The notes: a model not told the origin generated them from the letters alone. 64,000 nt of DNA from Dehalococcoidales bacterium (GCA_030690265.1 JAUYHA010000177.1:1-64000); one strand, 5' to 3'. Positions 1-10,284 are shown, counted from the first letter of the stretch. Numbers and translations: made by a program.

Positions 1-1292
1 GCTCGGCTTTACAGGTTACCCAGGTGCTGGAAACTACTCTTGAAGAAAACCTTAAAATGATTGCCGACTCCATAAATTTTCTGAAGGCAAAGGGACTGAC
101 TGTTTTCTTTGATGCCGAGCATTTTTTTGATGGCTTCAAAGCTAACCCTGATTATAGCCTGAGCTGTTTGACCACGGCGGCTGAAGCCGGTGCCGGTTGC
201 CTGGTGCTCTGTGATACCAACGGAGGAACGCTGCCTACTGAGATAAGGGGAGCTGTTGAGGCTGTCAGAAAACAAACCACCCTGTCCCTGGGTATTCATG
301 CTCACAATGATGCCGGATTGGCGGTGGCGAATACACTGGCGGCGGTAAGTGCCGGAGTAACCCAGGTGCAGGGCACCATCAATGGCTTCGGCGAGCGCTG
401 TGGTAATGCCAACTTTTGCTCCATCATCCCCAATCTGAAGCTCAAAATGGGTATTGACTGTGTTACCGATGAGCAATTAGCTAAATTGACCGAAGTTTCC
501 CACTATATCAGTGAAGTTGCCAACCTCGTTCCCGACCCGTTCTCACCCTATGTCGGGGCCAGCGCCTTCAGCCATAAAGCCGGGCTTCATGTTTCCGGCA
601 TGGCTAAGTGGGTTGACAGTTACCAGCATATCGACCCCTCACAGGTGGGCAACCGGCAGAGGGCGGTGGTTTCTGAGCTATCAGGCAAGCGGAATATCAT
701 CTACAAGGCAAATGAGCTGGGCATAGATTTATCCTCGCAGGATAAGGAAATACAGAAGCTGCTGGAGCAGATTAAGCAACTGGAGAGCCGCGGTTTCCAG
801 TATGAGAATGCCGGGGCTTCTTTTGAGCTACTGCTCCACCGGAGCAAGCCTGATTATCGGGCACCATTTGAACTGGTTGACTATATGGTGGTGGTAGAGA
901 AGAAGCGGCGGCTACCTACCCGAAAAAATCCGGATGAGATGCTGGCTGAGGCAACGGTAAAGGTGAGGGTTGGTGGCGAAGTAATCCATACTGCGGCTGA
1001 AGGTAATGGCCCGGTCAATGCCCTTGACCAGGCACTGCGCAAGGCACTATTACAGTTCTACCCCGATTTGGCTGTCGTCAAGCTGGTTGACTATAAGGTT
1101 CGCATTCTTGAAGAGAGTGTTGGCACCGAGTCTCAGGTTCGTGTCCTCATTGAATCCAGTGACGGGACTGATGAGTGGACGACGGTGGGCAGTTCAACCA
1201 ACATTATAGAAGCCAGCTGGCTGGCACTGGCTGACAGTCTGGAGTACTGGCTGGCAAAACACAATTCTTCGGCTAGCCCTCAGGCAATATGA
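1..1292 (+). CDS. cimA: Citramalate synthase (alpha-isopropylmalate synthase/HMGL family), 5' truncated by window edge
   Basis: Open frame runs to the left edge (SALQVTQVLETTLEENLKMI...); GIHAHNDAGLAVANTLAAV and FGERCGNANFCSIIPNL motifs; C-terminal LeuA dimer-like domain. Confidence 0.93.
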   Translation, partial: SALQVTQVLETTLEENLKMIADSINFLKAKGLTVFFDAEHFFDGFKANPDYSLSCLTTAAEAGAGCLVLCDTNGGTLPTEIRGAVEAVRKQTTLSLGIHAHNDAGLAVANTLAAVSAGVTQVQGTINGFGERCGNANFCSIIPNLKLKMGIDCVTDEQLAKLTEVSHYISEVANLVPDPFSPYVGASAFSHKAGLHVSGMAKWVDSYQHIDPSQVGNRQRAVVSELSGKRNIIYKANELGIDLSSQDKEIQKLLEQIKQLESRGFQYENAGASFELLLHRSKPDYRAPFELVDYMVVVEKKRRLPTRKNPDEMLAEATVKVRVGGEVIHTAAEGNGPVNALDQALRKALLQFYPDLAVVKLVDYKVRILEESVGTESQVRVLIESSDGTDEWTTVGSSTNIIEASWLALADSLEYWLAKHNSSASPQAI

Positions 1293-1359
1293 CCGGAGTA
1301 TTTTTACCTTAGCCTGTTCCATATTGCCGGTAATTGGGTGTTCGGGAATCAAGAGCAGA

Positions 1360-1725
1360 ATGAAACGAAGAGACACCGGTATTCTGGGTGAAAAACTGGC
1401 CAGAGATTTCCTGAAGCAGAGGGGCTATCGCATTCTGGAAACCAACTACCGCTGTCCTCACGGTGAAATTGATATTGTTGCCCGGCAAAAAGATACCCTG
1501 GTCTTTATCGAGGTGAGAACCAAGACGAGCCTGGAGTTCGGCACTCCAGGGGAGACAATTACCCCGGTTAAGAAGGAGAGGATGAGGGCCTGTGGTGCCT
1601 ATTACCAGCAGGCGCACCATAACCTGCCTCAGCTATGGCGCCTTGATGTGGTAGCTGTAGAACTGAATCAAAGGGGGAAGCTCTCCAATATTGAGCTTAT
1701 TGAAAACGCCGTAGGTGAGGAATAG
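1360..1725 (+). CDS. yraN: YraN/UPF0102 family putative endonuclease
   Basis: GEKLARDFLKQRGYRILETNYRCPHGEIDIVARQKDTLVFIEVRTK; the ORF track begins at TTG 1324, ATG at 1360 is the more likely start. Confidence 0.9.
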   Translation: MKRRDTGILGEKLARDFLKQRGYRILETNYRCPHGEIDIVARQKDTLVFIEVRTKTSLEFGTPGETITPVKKERMRACGAYYQQAHHNLPQLWRLDVVAVELNQRGKLSNIELIENAVGEE

Positions 1726-1840
1726 GGTCTGCGGAGAATTTGTACGGTCTTGGAAATGAGGGGACATAACTGCCAAAAGATGAATTCAGTTGGTGAATTC
1801 GAACCCTGGCTGTCGCGCTCTGTGACCCTCTCGTAAACTT

Positions 1841-2488
1841 TTATGAGAGCGGGCAGAGTTTTCCCAGTACGCATTCAGTGCAGCGGGGGCGCCGGGCTTT
1901 GCAGGTCCTGCGGCCGTGCTCTATAGTGAGCACGTGGAATTGATAGGCATCCTCAGGCGGCACAATCTCCTCCAGAATCCGGTGGGCTTCCTCTATTGAC
2001 GCTTTAGAGTCAACCAGTCCCACTCTCTTCGAGACGCGGAAGATGTGGGTATCCACGGGCAGGGCCGGCCTGCCCTGAGCGAAGACAAGCACGCAGTTAG
2101 CCGTCTTGGTGCCCACTCCCGGTAATTGCTTCAGCCACTCCCTTGCTTCGGGAACAGGAAGCTCATTCAGAAAATCGAGCTCAAGCTGCCCCCTCTTCTG
2201 CCTGACCTCATTGAGGGTTTGCCTGATGCGTGCCGCCTTAATCTCCGCCAGACCGCCGCTCCTTATGGCCGCTGCAATCTCCCTCGTATCAGCCTCAAGC
2301 AGGGCTTCCCAGGTGGGAAAAGAAGCATTGAGGGATGCAAAAGCCCGGTGCGAGTTTCTGTCCGAGGTATTCTGTGACAGGATGGTCTGCACCAGCGTGC
2401 CAAGCGGGTCATAATTCGGTCGCCACTCGGACCGGCCGTACTCACGGCTTAACAGTTCAATGATTTGCTTAACGTTTAACTTCTCCAT
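1841..2488 (-). CDS. nth: Endonuclease III-like DNA glycosylase
   Basis: HhH motif LPGVGTKTANCVLVFA, PVDTHIFRVSKR, C-terminal Cys cluster CKARRPRCTECVLGKLC (4Fe-4S). Confidence 0.92.
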   Translation of the reverse strand: MEKLNVKQIIELLSREYGRSEWRPNYDPLGTLVQTILSQNTSDRNSHRAFASLNASFPTWEALLEADTREIAAAIRSGGLAEIKAARIRQTLNEVRQKRGQLELDFLNELPVPEAREWLKQLPGVGTKTANCVLVFAQGRPALPVDTHIFRVSKRVGLVDSKASIEEAHRILEEIVPPEDAYQFHVLTIEHGRRTCKARRPRCTECVLGKLCPLS

Positions 2489-2542
2489 TGTTTACAACTG
2501 GTTTATTGAGGATGAGTCTATAACCGGTTGGTGGGGAAGGGG

Positions 2543-2563
2543 TGACAATAGGCAGAACTTTTG
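2543..2563. repeat. Dispersed repeat partial copy A (tgacaataggcagaacttttg)
   Basis: Shares caataggcagaactttt with copy C; also preceded by an aaccggtt-like sequence (2522-2529). Confidence 0.6.
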
Positions 2564-2577
2564 AGCTTGAGTTCAGC

Positions 2578-2805
2578 CTAGTCCCGGATTAGTACTATAA
2601 ACTCTTCAACGCTCAGTCCTGCCTTACGGATGAGGCTTCTTAAGGTACCTCGCCTTACTTCTCGATGATCAGGAACCGAAAGAATGGTCGGCACCTCTGC
2701 TTTGGTTAGAATGATGTGGCTTCCTTCTCTCCGTGATACCTGCCACCCCGCTCTTTCAAAGGCATCAACTGCCTTTCTACCGGAAATAGCCGGCAACCGG
2801 GGCAC
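2578..2805 (-). CDS. hicA: HicA-family mRNA interferase toxin
   Basis: 75 aa, GWQVSRREGSHIILTK...VPDHREVRRGTLRSLIRKAGLS; adjoins HicB at position 2805. Confidence 0.88.
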   Translation of the reverse strand: MPRLPAISGRKAVDAFERAGWQVSRREGSHIILTKAEVPTILSVPDHREVRRGTLRSLIRKAGLSVEEFIVLIRD

Positions 2806-3107
2806 TAAACGGCTACCTCTGCCGGTAACTCGACTACCCTGGTCTCTATGGTAAGCGGTAGCCCATCTTCAGCACGGCCAGCCAGTATCTGGCGAATCTC
2901 TTCGGTTACTATTTCAGGGGTTTCCTTTGGTGGGGACATTCCTTTTTGCTGGCGAACTTCCAGCACACCCAATATAGCCTCCTGGATATTGGCTAGTGCC
3001 TCCGCCAAGGTATCACCCTGACTTGAGCACCCAGGGAGCGCCGGACAGTGAACGGAGTAACCCCCATCTTCTTCAGGCTCAAGAATTACGGTAACAGTAA
3101 ACTTCAT
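2805..3107 (-). CDS. hicB: HicB-family antitoxin
   Basis: LEPEEDGGYSVHCPALPGCSSQGDTLAEALANIQEAI; typical HicB N-terminal domain. Confidence 0.88.
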   Translation of the reverse strand: MKFTVTVILEPEEDGGYSVHCPALPGCSSQGDTLAEALANIQEAILGVLEVRQQKGMSPPKETPEIVTEEIRQILAGRAEDGLPLTIETRVVELPAEVAV

Positions 3108-3158
3108 AATATCCCCTAAGTAAAACCTGATTTACATTATAACAGAAATAGGCAAACG

Positions 3159-3178
3159 AGGTATCAATAGGTAGAACC
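3159..3178. repeat. Dispersed repeat partial copy B (aggtatcaataggtagaacc)
   Basis: Shares aggtatcaataggtagaac with copy D. Confidence 0.65.
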
Positions 3179-3250
3179 ATTAAGGACTTCGATTTGACCT
3201 TTAATCTGAGCAGCTAGTTGGGCGTTAAAACTAAATGGGATAAAAAGGAG

Positions 3251-3293
3251 AAAGGGAGTGGGACTCGTAGAATCTATTAGTCCCACTCCCTTT
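3251..3293 (-). terminator. Intrinsic terminator for catalase gene
   Basis: 15-bp stem AAAGGGAGTGGGACT / AGTCCCACTCCCTTT; followed on the minus strand by CTCCTTTTTA. Confidence 0.75.
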
Positions 3294-3322
3294 ATGGTCA
3301 TTCTGCAAAGTCAAGAATTATG

Positions 3323-4795
3323 CTATTTTGGAATTTCGGTCAATTTTATGCCCGTGGCTTTGGCGACACCTTCACCATATGCCTTGTCAGCCTTATAACA
3401 ATTTGCGATATGCTTTATCTTGATTTCTTTCGGTGCAGCACTTATATCACGAGCGGTGTTCTCAAAGAGCACCTTCTGTTGTGCCGGGCTCATCAGGCGG
3501 AAGAGCTTTCCCGGCTGGGTATAGTAATCATCATCGTCCTCTCGGAAATTCCACCGGGCAGCAGCTCCTTCCAGTTTTAGCGGCGGCTCGGCAAACTCCG
3601 GCTGCTCCTGCCAGTTTCCATAGCTGTTGGGTTCGATACTCGGTATGCTGCCCTGGTTACCATCAACCCGCATAAGTCCATCGCGGTGAAAACTGTTAAC
3701 GGGACTGCGGGGAGCATTGACCGGGATGAGGTGATGATTGACTCCCAGGCGGTACCGTTGGGCATCGCCGTAGGAGAAGAGCCGGCCCTGGAGCATCTTA
3801 TCAGGTGAGAAACCGATTCCCGGTACGATGTTCGCTGGGTTGAAAGCGGACTGCTCAACATCAGCAAAATAGTTTTCTGGGTTGCGGTTCAGTTCGAGGA
3901 CACCCACCTCAATTAGGGGATAATCCTTATGGTACCAGACCTTGGTCAGGTCAAAGGGATTATAAGGCATCTTGGCAGCGTCTTTTTCGGGCATAATCTG
4001 GAAATACACCGTCCAGCGGGGGTAATCCCTTTTCTCGATACTTCCATACAGGTCGCGTTGATGACTCTCCCTGTCCTTGGCTATAATTACTTGGGCTTCT
4101 TCATCGGTCAGATTCTTGATACCTTGTTGTGTTTTCAGGTGGAATTTAACCCAGAACCTTTCATTTTTAGCATTGATGAGGCTGAAAGTATGGCTGCCGA
4201 ATCCGTGCATGTGCCGGTAGGAATACGGGATGCCCCGGTCGCTCATTACAATGGTTACCTGGTGCAGCGCTTCCGGGAGATTGGTGAAGAAATCCCACTG
4301 GTTGCGCGCACTTCTCATATTAGTACGGGGGTCTCTCTTGACAGCATGATTAAGGTCGGGGAACTTGAGGGGATCGCGCAGGAAGAAGACTGGCGTGTTA
4401 TTGCCGACCAGGTCCCAGTTGCCCTCCTCAGTGTAGAACTTCATTGCAAAGCCTCGGATGTCACGCTCGGCATCGGCGGCACCGCGTTCACCTGCCACAG
4501 TAGAGAAGCGAATGAAAAGGTCGGTCTTTTTACCCACAGCTGAAAAAATCTTGGCTTTGGTATAGCGGGTAACATTCTTGGTAACGGTGAATGTCCCGAA
4601 GGCTCCGGAACCTTTAGCATGCATGCGCCGCTCCGGAATAACCTCACGGTCGAAGTGACCCAGTTTTTCGAGGAACCAGACATCCTGTAACAGGGCAGGG
4701 CCTCGCGGACCGGCAGTCATAGTATTCTGATTATCTAAGACGGGAGCGCCGGCAACGGTGGTCAGTTTCTTTCTCAAGACATTCTTTTTCGGCAT
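3323..4795 (-). CDS. katA: Heme catalase (clade 3-like)
   Basis: [79 protein letters not shown]. Confidence 0.97.
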   Translation of the reverse strand: MPKKNVLRKKLTTVAGAPVLDNQNTMTAGPRGPALLQDVWFLEKLGHFDREVIPERRMHAKGSGAFGTFTVTKNVTRYTKAKIFSAVGKKTDLFIRFSTVAGERGAADAERDIRGFAMKFYTEEGNWDLVGNNTPVFFLRDPLKFPDLNHAVKRDPRTNMRSARNQWDFFTNLPEALHQVTIVMSDRGIPYSYRHMHGFGSHTFSLINAKNERFWVKFHLKTQQGIKNLTDEEAQVIIAKDRESHQRDLYGSIEKRDYPRWTVYFQIMPEKDAAKMPYNPFDLTKVWYHKDYPLIEVGVLELNRNPENYFADVEQSAFNPANIVPGIGFSPDKMLQGRLFSYGDAQRYRLGVNHHLIPVNAPRSPVNSFHRDGLMRVDGNQGSIPSIEPNSYGNWQEQPEFAEPPLKLEGAAARWNFREDDDDYYTQPGKLFRLMSPAQQKVLFENTARDISAAPKEIKIKHIANCYKADKAYGEGVAKATGIKLTEIPK

Positions 4796-4909
4796 TTCCT
4801 CCTCCCTATTGGCACAGCAGCGAGTTCAAGGCACCATATAACTTATAGGAGTATGTTTGCCATCTGTCAATGAAAAACCGGTTTATGATGCGAAAAAGTT
4901 CACAAAAGT

Positions 4910-4939
4910 GGAGCTGAGGTATCAATAGGCAGAACTTTT
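4910..4939. repeat. Dispersed repeat copy C (ggagctgaggtatcaataggcagaactttt)
   Basis: 29/30 identity to copy D by eye. Confidence 0.8.
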
Positions 4940-5176
4940 TCCACCGGCAAACCTCCTTGAGTAACTCCTCAGTCTCAACTATTCGGTCACCTCCAGTACA
5001 TTTTAACATTTCAGAGTTTCATCTCACAATAAACTCCCTAAATCCAAATTTGTCCAACTATCGCTACTATACGGGTAAAATGGGCCTTTTGAATATGACT
5101 TTTGTCCCATTATCAGGACAGAACAGCTGAAATTTCAGGGCGCGAAAAAGCTCTTTAGTTGGACATTTAAGAAATA

Positions 5177-5192
5177 GACTGACGAGTCAGTC
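5177..5192. promoter_or_regulatory. Perfect palindrome GACTGAC-GA-GTCAGTC, candidate TetR-type operator
   Basis: 7-bp arms with 2-nt centre in the ndh/katA intergenic region. Confidence 0.4.
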
Positions 5193-5305
5193 AGATTTCA
5201 CAGATGGTATATGAATAGGTGGCAATAAATATACGGTTTTAATATCTTTTGATGTCTAGACGTGCCCCGGCGCTACAATATGACTCCAGGTGATAAAGCA
5301 TCGCT

Positions 5306-6631
5306 CTAACTGCCTTTGTTATCAATAACGGCTGACAAATCACTATCTTTACCCAATCGCGATTCAATATCTTGCGATTCAATAAGAGAGGTATCCGGCC
5401 CGAATATCCGTGCCAGAACCCAGTCAACCGCTATTTTTACACGGTTCTTTTTGCCGATAGCCAGTAACGAGTAGGATATAACCCAGACCAGTATCGCCAG
5501 AATACCACTTAATGAGAATCCGTTTAAACGTAACAAGGCGTTTGACCTGCCCAGTGATATCACCTCCGCCGAGTCAGAAATCCTGTATTTCGTTCTCTTT
5601 TTTTGCGTTATATCGGCAACCAGGTTCCTGGCTACAACGGCAGCCTGTCTAACGGCGTTATGTGCCCGCTGACGGGCCACCTGCCCGGTAACGGAATCCT
5701 GATAGTGGACACAATCGCCAACTGCATAGGCACCACCACAATTTACCAGCTCTAAAAAATCATTTACAATTACCCTGCCAATAGCATCCTTCTCAGCGCC
5801 AATTGATGAAATTACCGGATTAGCCACAACTCCGGTAACATAGACCACCGTGCGGGAGGGAATTGCTTCTCCAGTATCTAACCTTATCCGGTGGCTGCCG
5901 ATTTCGGTAATCCTGCAATTGAGCCTTACGTTGATATTGTGCTTTTGCAAATGCTTCATCACATAGTGCGAATACTTTTCAGGTAACTCACTGATGACTC
6001 TATCCTTAGACTCTATTAAGTTTATCTTAATCCTTGCCGGGTCTATATCCGGGTAACTGGACAGTAAGTATTTATATACCACGTCAGAAAGGCTTGAAGC
6101 CAGCTGAACACCTGTGTAGCCGGCACCGGAAATCGCCAAAGTCAATAACTCTTCAACCACCGCCGGGTCTGTTTCAGCACTGGCTTTTTCAAACATTTTT
6201 ATTATATGGTTCTTTACTGCCACGGCATCTTCTGCCGACTTAAGAGAGAATACGTTACTGCCGTTTTCAATATTATCAGCCATACCCGATATATCAGTAA
6301 CTCCGCCCAGCGCCAGGACGATATAGTCATAGCTGAAGATACCGGCACTCGTTTTTACTTTACCCTCGGAAAGATTAATATCTTCCACACGAGCCTGGAC
6401 GAACTGATGAATATTACTCCGGTAAAGATTGCGTATCGGCACAACAATATTCTCGGGAAACAATACTCCCACAGCCAACTCATGTAAAAGCGGCGAAAAT
6501 AAAAAGTAATTCTGCTTATCAATCAGGGTAATTTTGATGTCCTCGCGCTTCTTCAAATCGCGCAGCAGGTATTTGAGGACGGTGAGCCCCCCGAAACCGG
6601 CACCAAGAATCAAGATATTCTTTTTATCCAT
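5306..6631 (-). CDS. ndh: NAD(P)/FAD-dependent oxidoreductase, type II NADH dehydrogenase-like
   Basis: ILILGAGFGGLTVLKYL N-terminal FAD motif; YVTGVVANP; AVGDCVHY; C-terminal hydrophobic helix. Confidence 0.88.
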   Translation of the reverse strand: MDKKNILILGAGFGGLTVLKYLLRDLKKREDIKITLIDKQNYFLFSPLLHELAVGVLFPENIVVPIRNLYRSNIHQFVQARVEDINLSEGKVKTSAGIFSYDYIVLALGGVTDISGMADNIENGSNVFSLKSAEDAVAVKNHIIKMFEKASAETDPAVVEELLTLAISGAGYTGVQLASSLSDVVYKYLLSSYPDIDPARIKINLIESKDRVISELPEKYSHYVMKHLQKHNINVRLNCRITEIGSHRIRLDTGEAIPSRTVVYVTGVVANPVISSIGAEKDAIGRVIVNDFLELVNCGGAYAVGDCVHYQDSVTGQVARQRAHNAVRQAAVVARNLVADITQKKRTKYRISDSAEVISLGRSNALLRLNGFSLSGILAILVWVISYSLLAIGKKNRVKIAVDWVLARIFGPDTSLIESQDIESRLGKDSDLSAVIDNKGS

Positions 6632-6714
6632 AAGCTTATTTCCGGTCGTTTACAAAAGCTATCTTTTACTCCGCGCAGAGTCAAATGCCTAATACTGCTC
6701 CTGGCAGAAGTCAC

Positions 6715-7725
6715 TTACTGAAGGATTTTCTCCAGTTCGTCTCTTCCTTCAGGAGTGGTCATAAACACCAGGACATTTTCCGGTCTGATAGTATAATCAT
6801 CCTGTGGATTATACACCCAGTCATTTCCTGTTTTCACAGCGAGCAGCAAGGTACTCGATTTCTTTTTGATATCCAAATCAGATATCGTTTTGCCTGCCAA
6901 TCTTGCAGAAACACCAATTTCTTCAACCCGCAAATTCTTCTCCCGGTCTCTTAACATTATGTCCAGGAAGGACACAACCGTTGGTCTTACCATTTCAGAT
7001 GCCATCCTTAATCCGCCTATGAAACTGGGTGACACCACGGCATCTGCTCCTACCCTGATTATCTTTTCCTGATTGGTAATCTCATTACACCGGACGATAA
7101 TTCTGAGTTCCGGGTTCAGCTGTCTGGCGGTTAGACTAATAATCATATTGCTATTATCATCACCGGCGGCAGCAAATAATCCCCTGGCACGATTAACACC
7201 TGCTTTTACCAGAGTTTCGTTGTCCGTGGCATCTCCTTCAATAAAGACCGCTGCCCGGAGTAATTCGAGATGTCTGGCAACCTTGTTTTTATTTACATCC
7301 ACAATTACATATTGTCTACCGGTCGCGTCAAGTTCCTTAGCTATATTTGAACCTACGGTACCAAGCCCGCACACAATATAATGGTCTTCATAGTTGCCAG
7401 CTAATTTTTCCATCCTTCTCCTCCTGAAGGTCTGCATAAGGTCCCCTTCCACAAGCATTGCCGTAAAATTGGTGACCACATAAAGCAGTATGCCGATACC
7501 TGAAATAGCAATAAAAATGGTAAATACTCTGCCGGGGGCGGACAGCTCAAAAATTTCACCGAATCCAATTGTGGTAATGGTGATAAATGTCATATAGAAA
7601 GTATCTAATAAAGAATATTGTCTGCCCTCAATAATCCAGTAACCCAAAGTGCCTATAATAATGATGGTTATAAGGATTAATCCTGCCCAGAGAAATCTTT
7701 TGCGGATTTGCGAAGCCTCATTCAC
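6715..7725 (-). CDS. Two-TM potassium channel with TrkA-N (RCK) and TrkA-C domains
   Basis: Selectivity filter TITTIGFGE; HYIVCGLGTVGSNIAKEL Rossmann motif; C-terminal TrkA-C. Confidence 0.92.
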   Translation of the reverse strand: MNEASQIRKRFLWAGLILITIIIIGTLGYWIIEGRQYSLLDTFYMTFITITTIGFGEIFELSAPGRVFTIFIAISGIGILLYVVTNFTAMLVEGDLMQTFRRRRMEKLAGNYEDHYIVCGLGTVGSNIAKELDATGRQYVIVDVNKNKVARHLELLRAAVFIEGDATDNETLVKAGVNRARGLFAAAGDDNSNMIISLTARQLNPELRIIVRCNEITNQEKIIRVGADAVVSPSFIGGLRMASEMVRPTVVSFLDIMLRDREKNLRVEEIGVSARLAGKTISDLDIKKKSSTLLLAVKTGNDWVYNPQDDYTIRPENVLVFMTTPEGRDELEKILQ

Positions 7726-7732
7726 GACTTTA

Positions 7733-9529
7733 TTAACTCTCTATCCCTGGTCCCGCTTCTACTTTAAGCCGAGCCATTTCAGAGTCGAGTTCCCGAATAC
7801 GCTGAGACATCTTCTGCAGTATAAGATAGGCAAAAGAGGGGTCTTCATGAACACGCCGCAGAAAAATGCGTTTATCTATGGTTAGTATTCTCATATCACC
7901 TTTAGCCCGCACAGTTGCCGAGCGCGGCTGCTGCTGAAATAAAGCCATCTCTCCAAATACATCGCCCTCACCTAATACTGACAAAGTCACCTCTTTACCT
8001 TCCCGGGTCACAATTACTTCGCTCTGTCCGGACTGGATTACATACATACAATCCCCGGTCTCTCCTTCGCGTATAATTACTTCCCCATCATGATACAGCC
8101 TGCCCATAGTAGTCTCTTCCATCACTTCCTCCTTCCTGTCTGCTTCCACAGATGATGAGCCTGAGCCAGAGACTATATGCCGGATATAGCCGCCGATAAA
8201 AGCAGGGTGCAGACAACGTATGAACACATCGCGGTAAGGGGCACTTCCGGTGAACATATCCCAGAGTACCATACTCATCCGCCGGTACTTACCTAACTTC
8301 TGCTGCTCGCTTTTTATCATCCGCACCACCCCCCGGCTCAGTAACCGGCTTCTCTTTACTACCTCAACAGCTGCGTAAATAACCCTTCCGAACCGGTTGT
8401 CCCACTTGATAGTTTTGCAGATTGGCCAGTAACCTTCGAAGAAATCTCTTTGCGATATCCCCCTGAAGAGCGCCGTTACCGCAGCTACTTTAGCCGTCCG
8501 GTAGGCTGACCCGATACCGTCTTTATTGAGCCGGCTCATACCAGAGTCACCGATAAGCACCACCCGGTCACCGAAGGGCTGAGTAGCATTACCAAGGCTG
8601 GCATAGGGCGAACAGGAGCAAGTCCCGGCAGTGTGCGAGTCATTGCTGGAAAGATATTTTTGCACCGGCGGACGCTGCATAAATGAATCCACAAACTTAC
8701 CGTCCATCTTATCGCCGATAAGACACATAGTAACAAAATTATCCTTGGGGATAAGAGCAGCAAATTCAAGACCGGGTAAATTCAATAAAAAGGCATGCAT
8801 AGCATTACCCAGGTTATTGGTGACAAACTCGGAGCCGAAAGCAAATTCCATGTTGAAAGTTTTTCTGGCTTTTGGCTTCCGGTATCCAAAGTCCAGCTTC
8901 TCAAAAAGTCCCCCGCTCGGTGAATTTACCCCCACCGCCCCAACAATAAGGTCATACGTACGGGGCTCCCTGCCTTTAGTATGTACCTGAGGTTTCTGTC
9001 CATCCCAGGAAAGGTCAGTTACCCTTTCTTTGATAGCACCGGCTCCCTTTGATACAGCTAAATTCAGTATGTACTCATCAAAACTCTTCACTTTCATATC
9101 TGCAGCTCCCTTAGGCCCGCCACCCCGGTATGTCGTGGCAATTCTCATTTCGCGAAAAGGAGCGTACATAGTAACACTCTCCCTATCGGTATGCAGCAGG
9201 AATGAATTGATACCTCTCTGGACAACATCCGCCGGTAATCTTATGCCTTCTACAGACAAGGACTGCACCAGTGATTCTGAGATTACACCGGCGCACATAT
9301 TACAGCCAACAGGTCCCAGAGCCGAGAACTCCCGGCGTTCGTAAATATCCACCTGAAGACTGATTTCCACGCGACTCGCCATGTGCAAAAGAAAGTAGCT
9401 GAAGAAAGAACCGGCCGGACCACCGCCGATAACTGCTACCCGGGAACCATTATCCAGGGACAGAGACGAATTCTGCTTCATTTCCTGGCTAACTCCTCGA
9501 ACAACCGATTGGTACAAGCCCATCATCAC
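7733..9529 (-). CDS. Geranylgeranyl reductase-like FAD oxidoreductase fused to C-terminal cyclic nucleotide-binding domain
   Basis: VAVIGGGPAGSFFSYFLL; DRVVLIGDSGMSRLNKDGIGSAYRTAK; C-terminal DVFGEMALFQQQPRSATVRAKGD phosphate-binding cassette. Confidence 0.87.
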   Translation of the reverse strand: MMMGLYQSVVRGVSQEMKQNSSLSLDNGSRVAVIGGGPAGSFFSYFLLHMASRVEISLQVDIYERREFSALGPVGCNMCAGVISESLVQSLSVEGIRLPADVVQRGINSFLLHTDRESVTMYAPFREMRIATTYRGGGPKGAADMKVKSFDEYILNLAVSKGAGAIKERVTDLSWDGQKPQVHTKGREPRTYDLIVGAVGVNSPSGGLFEKLDFGYRKPKARKTFNMEFAFGSEFVTNNLGNAMHAFLLNLPGLEFAALIPKDNFVTMCLIGDKMDGKFVDSFMQRPPVQKYLSSNDSHTAGTCSCSPYASLGNATQPFGDRVVLIGDSGMSRLNKDGIGSAYRTAKVAAVTALFRGISQRDFFEGYWPICKTIKWDNRFGRVIYAAVEVVKRSRLLSRGVVRMIKSEQQKLGKYRRMSMVLWDMFTGSAPYRDVFIRCLHPAFIGGYIRHIVSGSGSSSVEADRKEEVMEETTMGRLYHDGEVIIREGETGDCMYVIQSGQSEVIVTREGKEVTLSVLGEGDVFGEMALFQQQPRSATVRAKGDMRILTIDKRIFLRRVHEDPSFAYLILQKMSQRIRELDSEMARLKVEAGPGIES

Positions 9530-10284
9530 ACCTCATACGTGTGGCATGATTCAGCCAATTCCACCCAACCGCCGAATTCCCGGGCGGCTCTTTCCAGGCA
9601 GGAAGCCCGAGAGCAGGTTGACCAGATATGCGTCAGTAATACATGCCTGGCTCCCGCTTCTCTGGCAATCCGGCCGGACTGCTCGGGGGTCAGATGCCCC
9701 CAGCTAACGTCTTTTTTACTTTCCAAACATGCTCCCGTATTACATATAAATAGCTCAGCATCCCTGGCAATCTCAATCAGTTCCGGACATGGTCCTGAGT
9801 CCGAAGAATAGGAAAGTTTTTTACTCCCGGTTACCGTGATACCAAAGGAAGGAATATAGTGGTAAACAGGGGTAAATTGAAACTTGAGACCGTCCAGCTC
9901 CAGCGGCTCTCCCGGATTATATTCAGAAACCCTGAAAGCGTCTTCAAAAAAATTGTCCGTCTCACTGAATGGCAGTGTAACCTGCCTCAACACATCAATG
10001 CCGCCAGGCGGCAGATGCAGCCGGGGCCTGGGCATATTATTACTCTCAATCCCGTAGCAAAGGGCATAGCGGTAGGGTATCAGGTCCAAAAAGTGGTCGG
10101 CATGCATGTGGGATATTACTATATCAGATATAGCGGTCAACTCGTGATATTTCTGCAGATAATTTAGCACGCCGGTACCACATTCCACCAGAACCGTTGC
10201 TCTGTCTGTCTCCACCAAGAATCCAGAACATGCCTCCCCGGCACCCGGGCAGGCGGCACCCGTGCCTAAAATCGTAACCCTCAA
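9526..10284 (-). CDS. MBL-fold metallohydrolase (RNase Z-like)
   Basis: ILGTGAACPGAGEACSGFLVE, ISHMHADHFLD, SSDSGPCPEL; overlaps the start of the downstream flavoprotein gene by 4 nt. Confidence 0.88.
   Translation of the reverse strand: MRVTILGTGAACPGAGEACSGFLVETDRATVLVECGTGVLNYLQKYHELTAISDIVISHMHADHFLDLIPYRYALCYGIESNNMPRPRLHLPPGGIDVLRQVTLPFSETDNFFEDAFRVSEYNPGEPLELDGLKFQFTPVYHYIPSFGITVTGSKKLSYSSDSGPCPELIEIARDAELFICNTGACLESKKDVSWGHLTPEQSGRIAREAGARHVLLTHIWSTCSRASCLERAAREFGGWVELAESCHTYEV

Noticed and set aside
3929-4543. 204-aa plus-strand ORF opposite catalase
   Set aside because: Antisense shadow of a well-supported catalase gene; no recognisable protein features.
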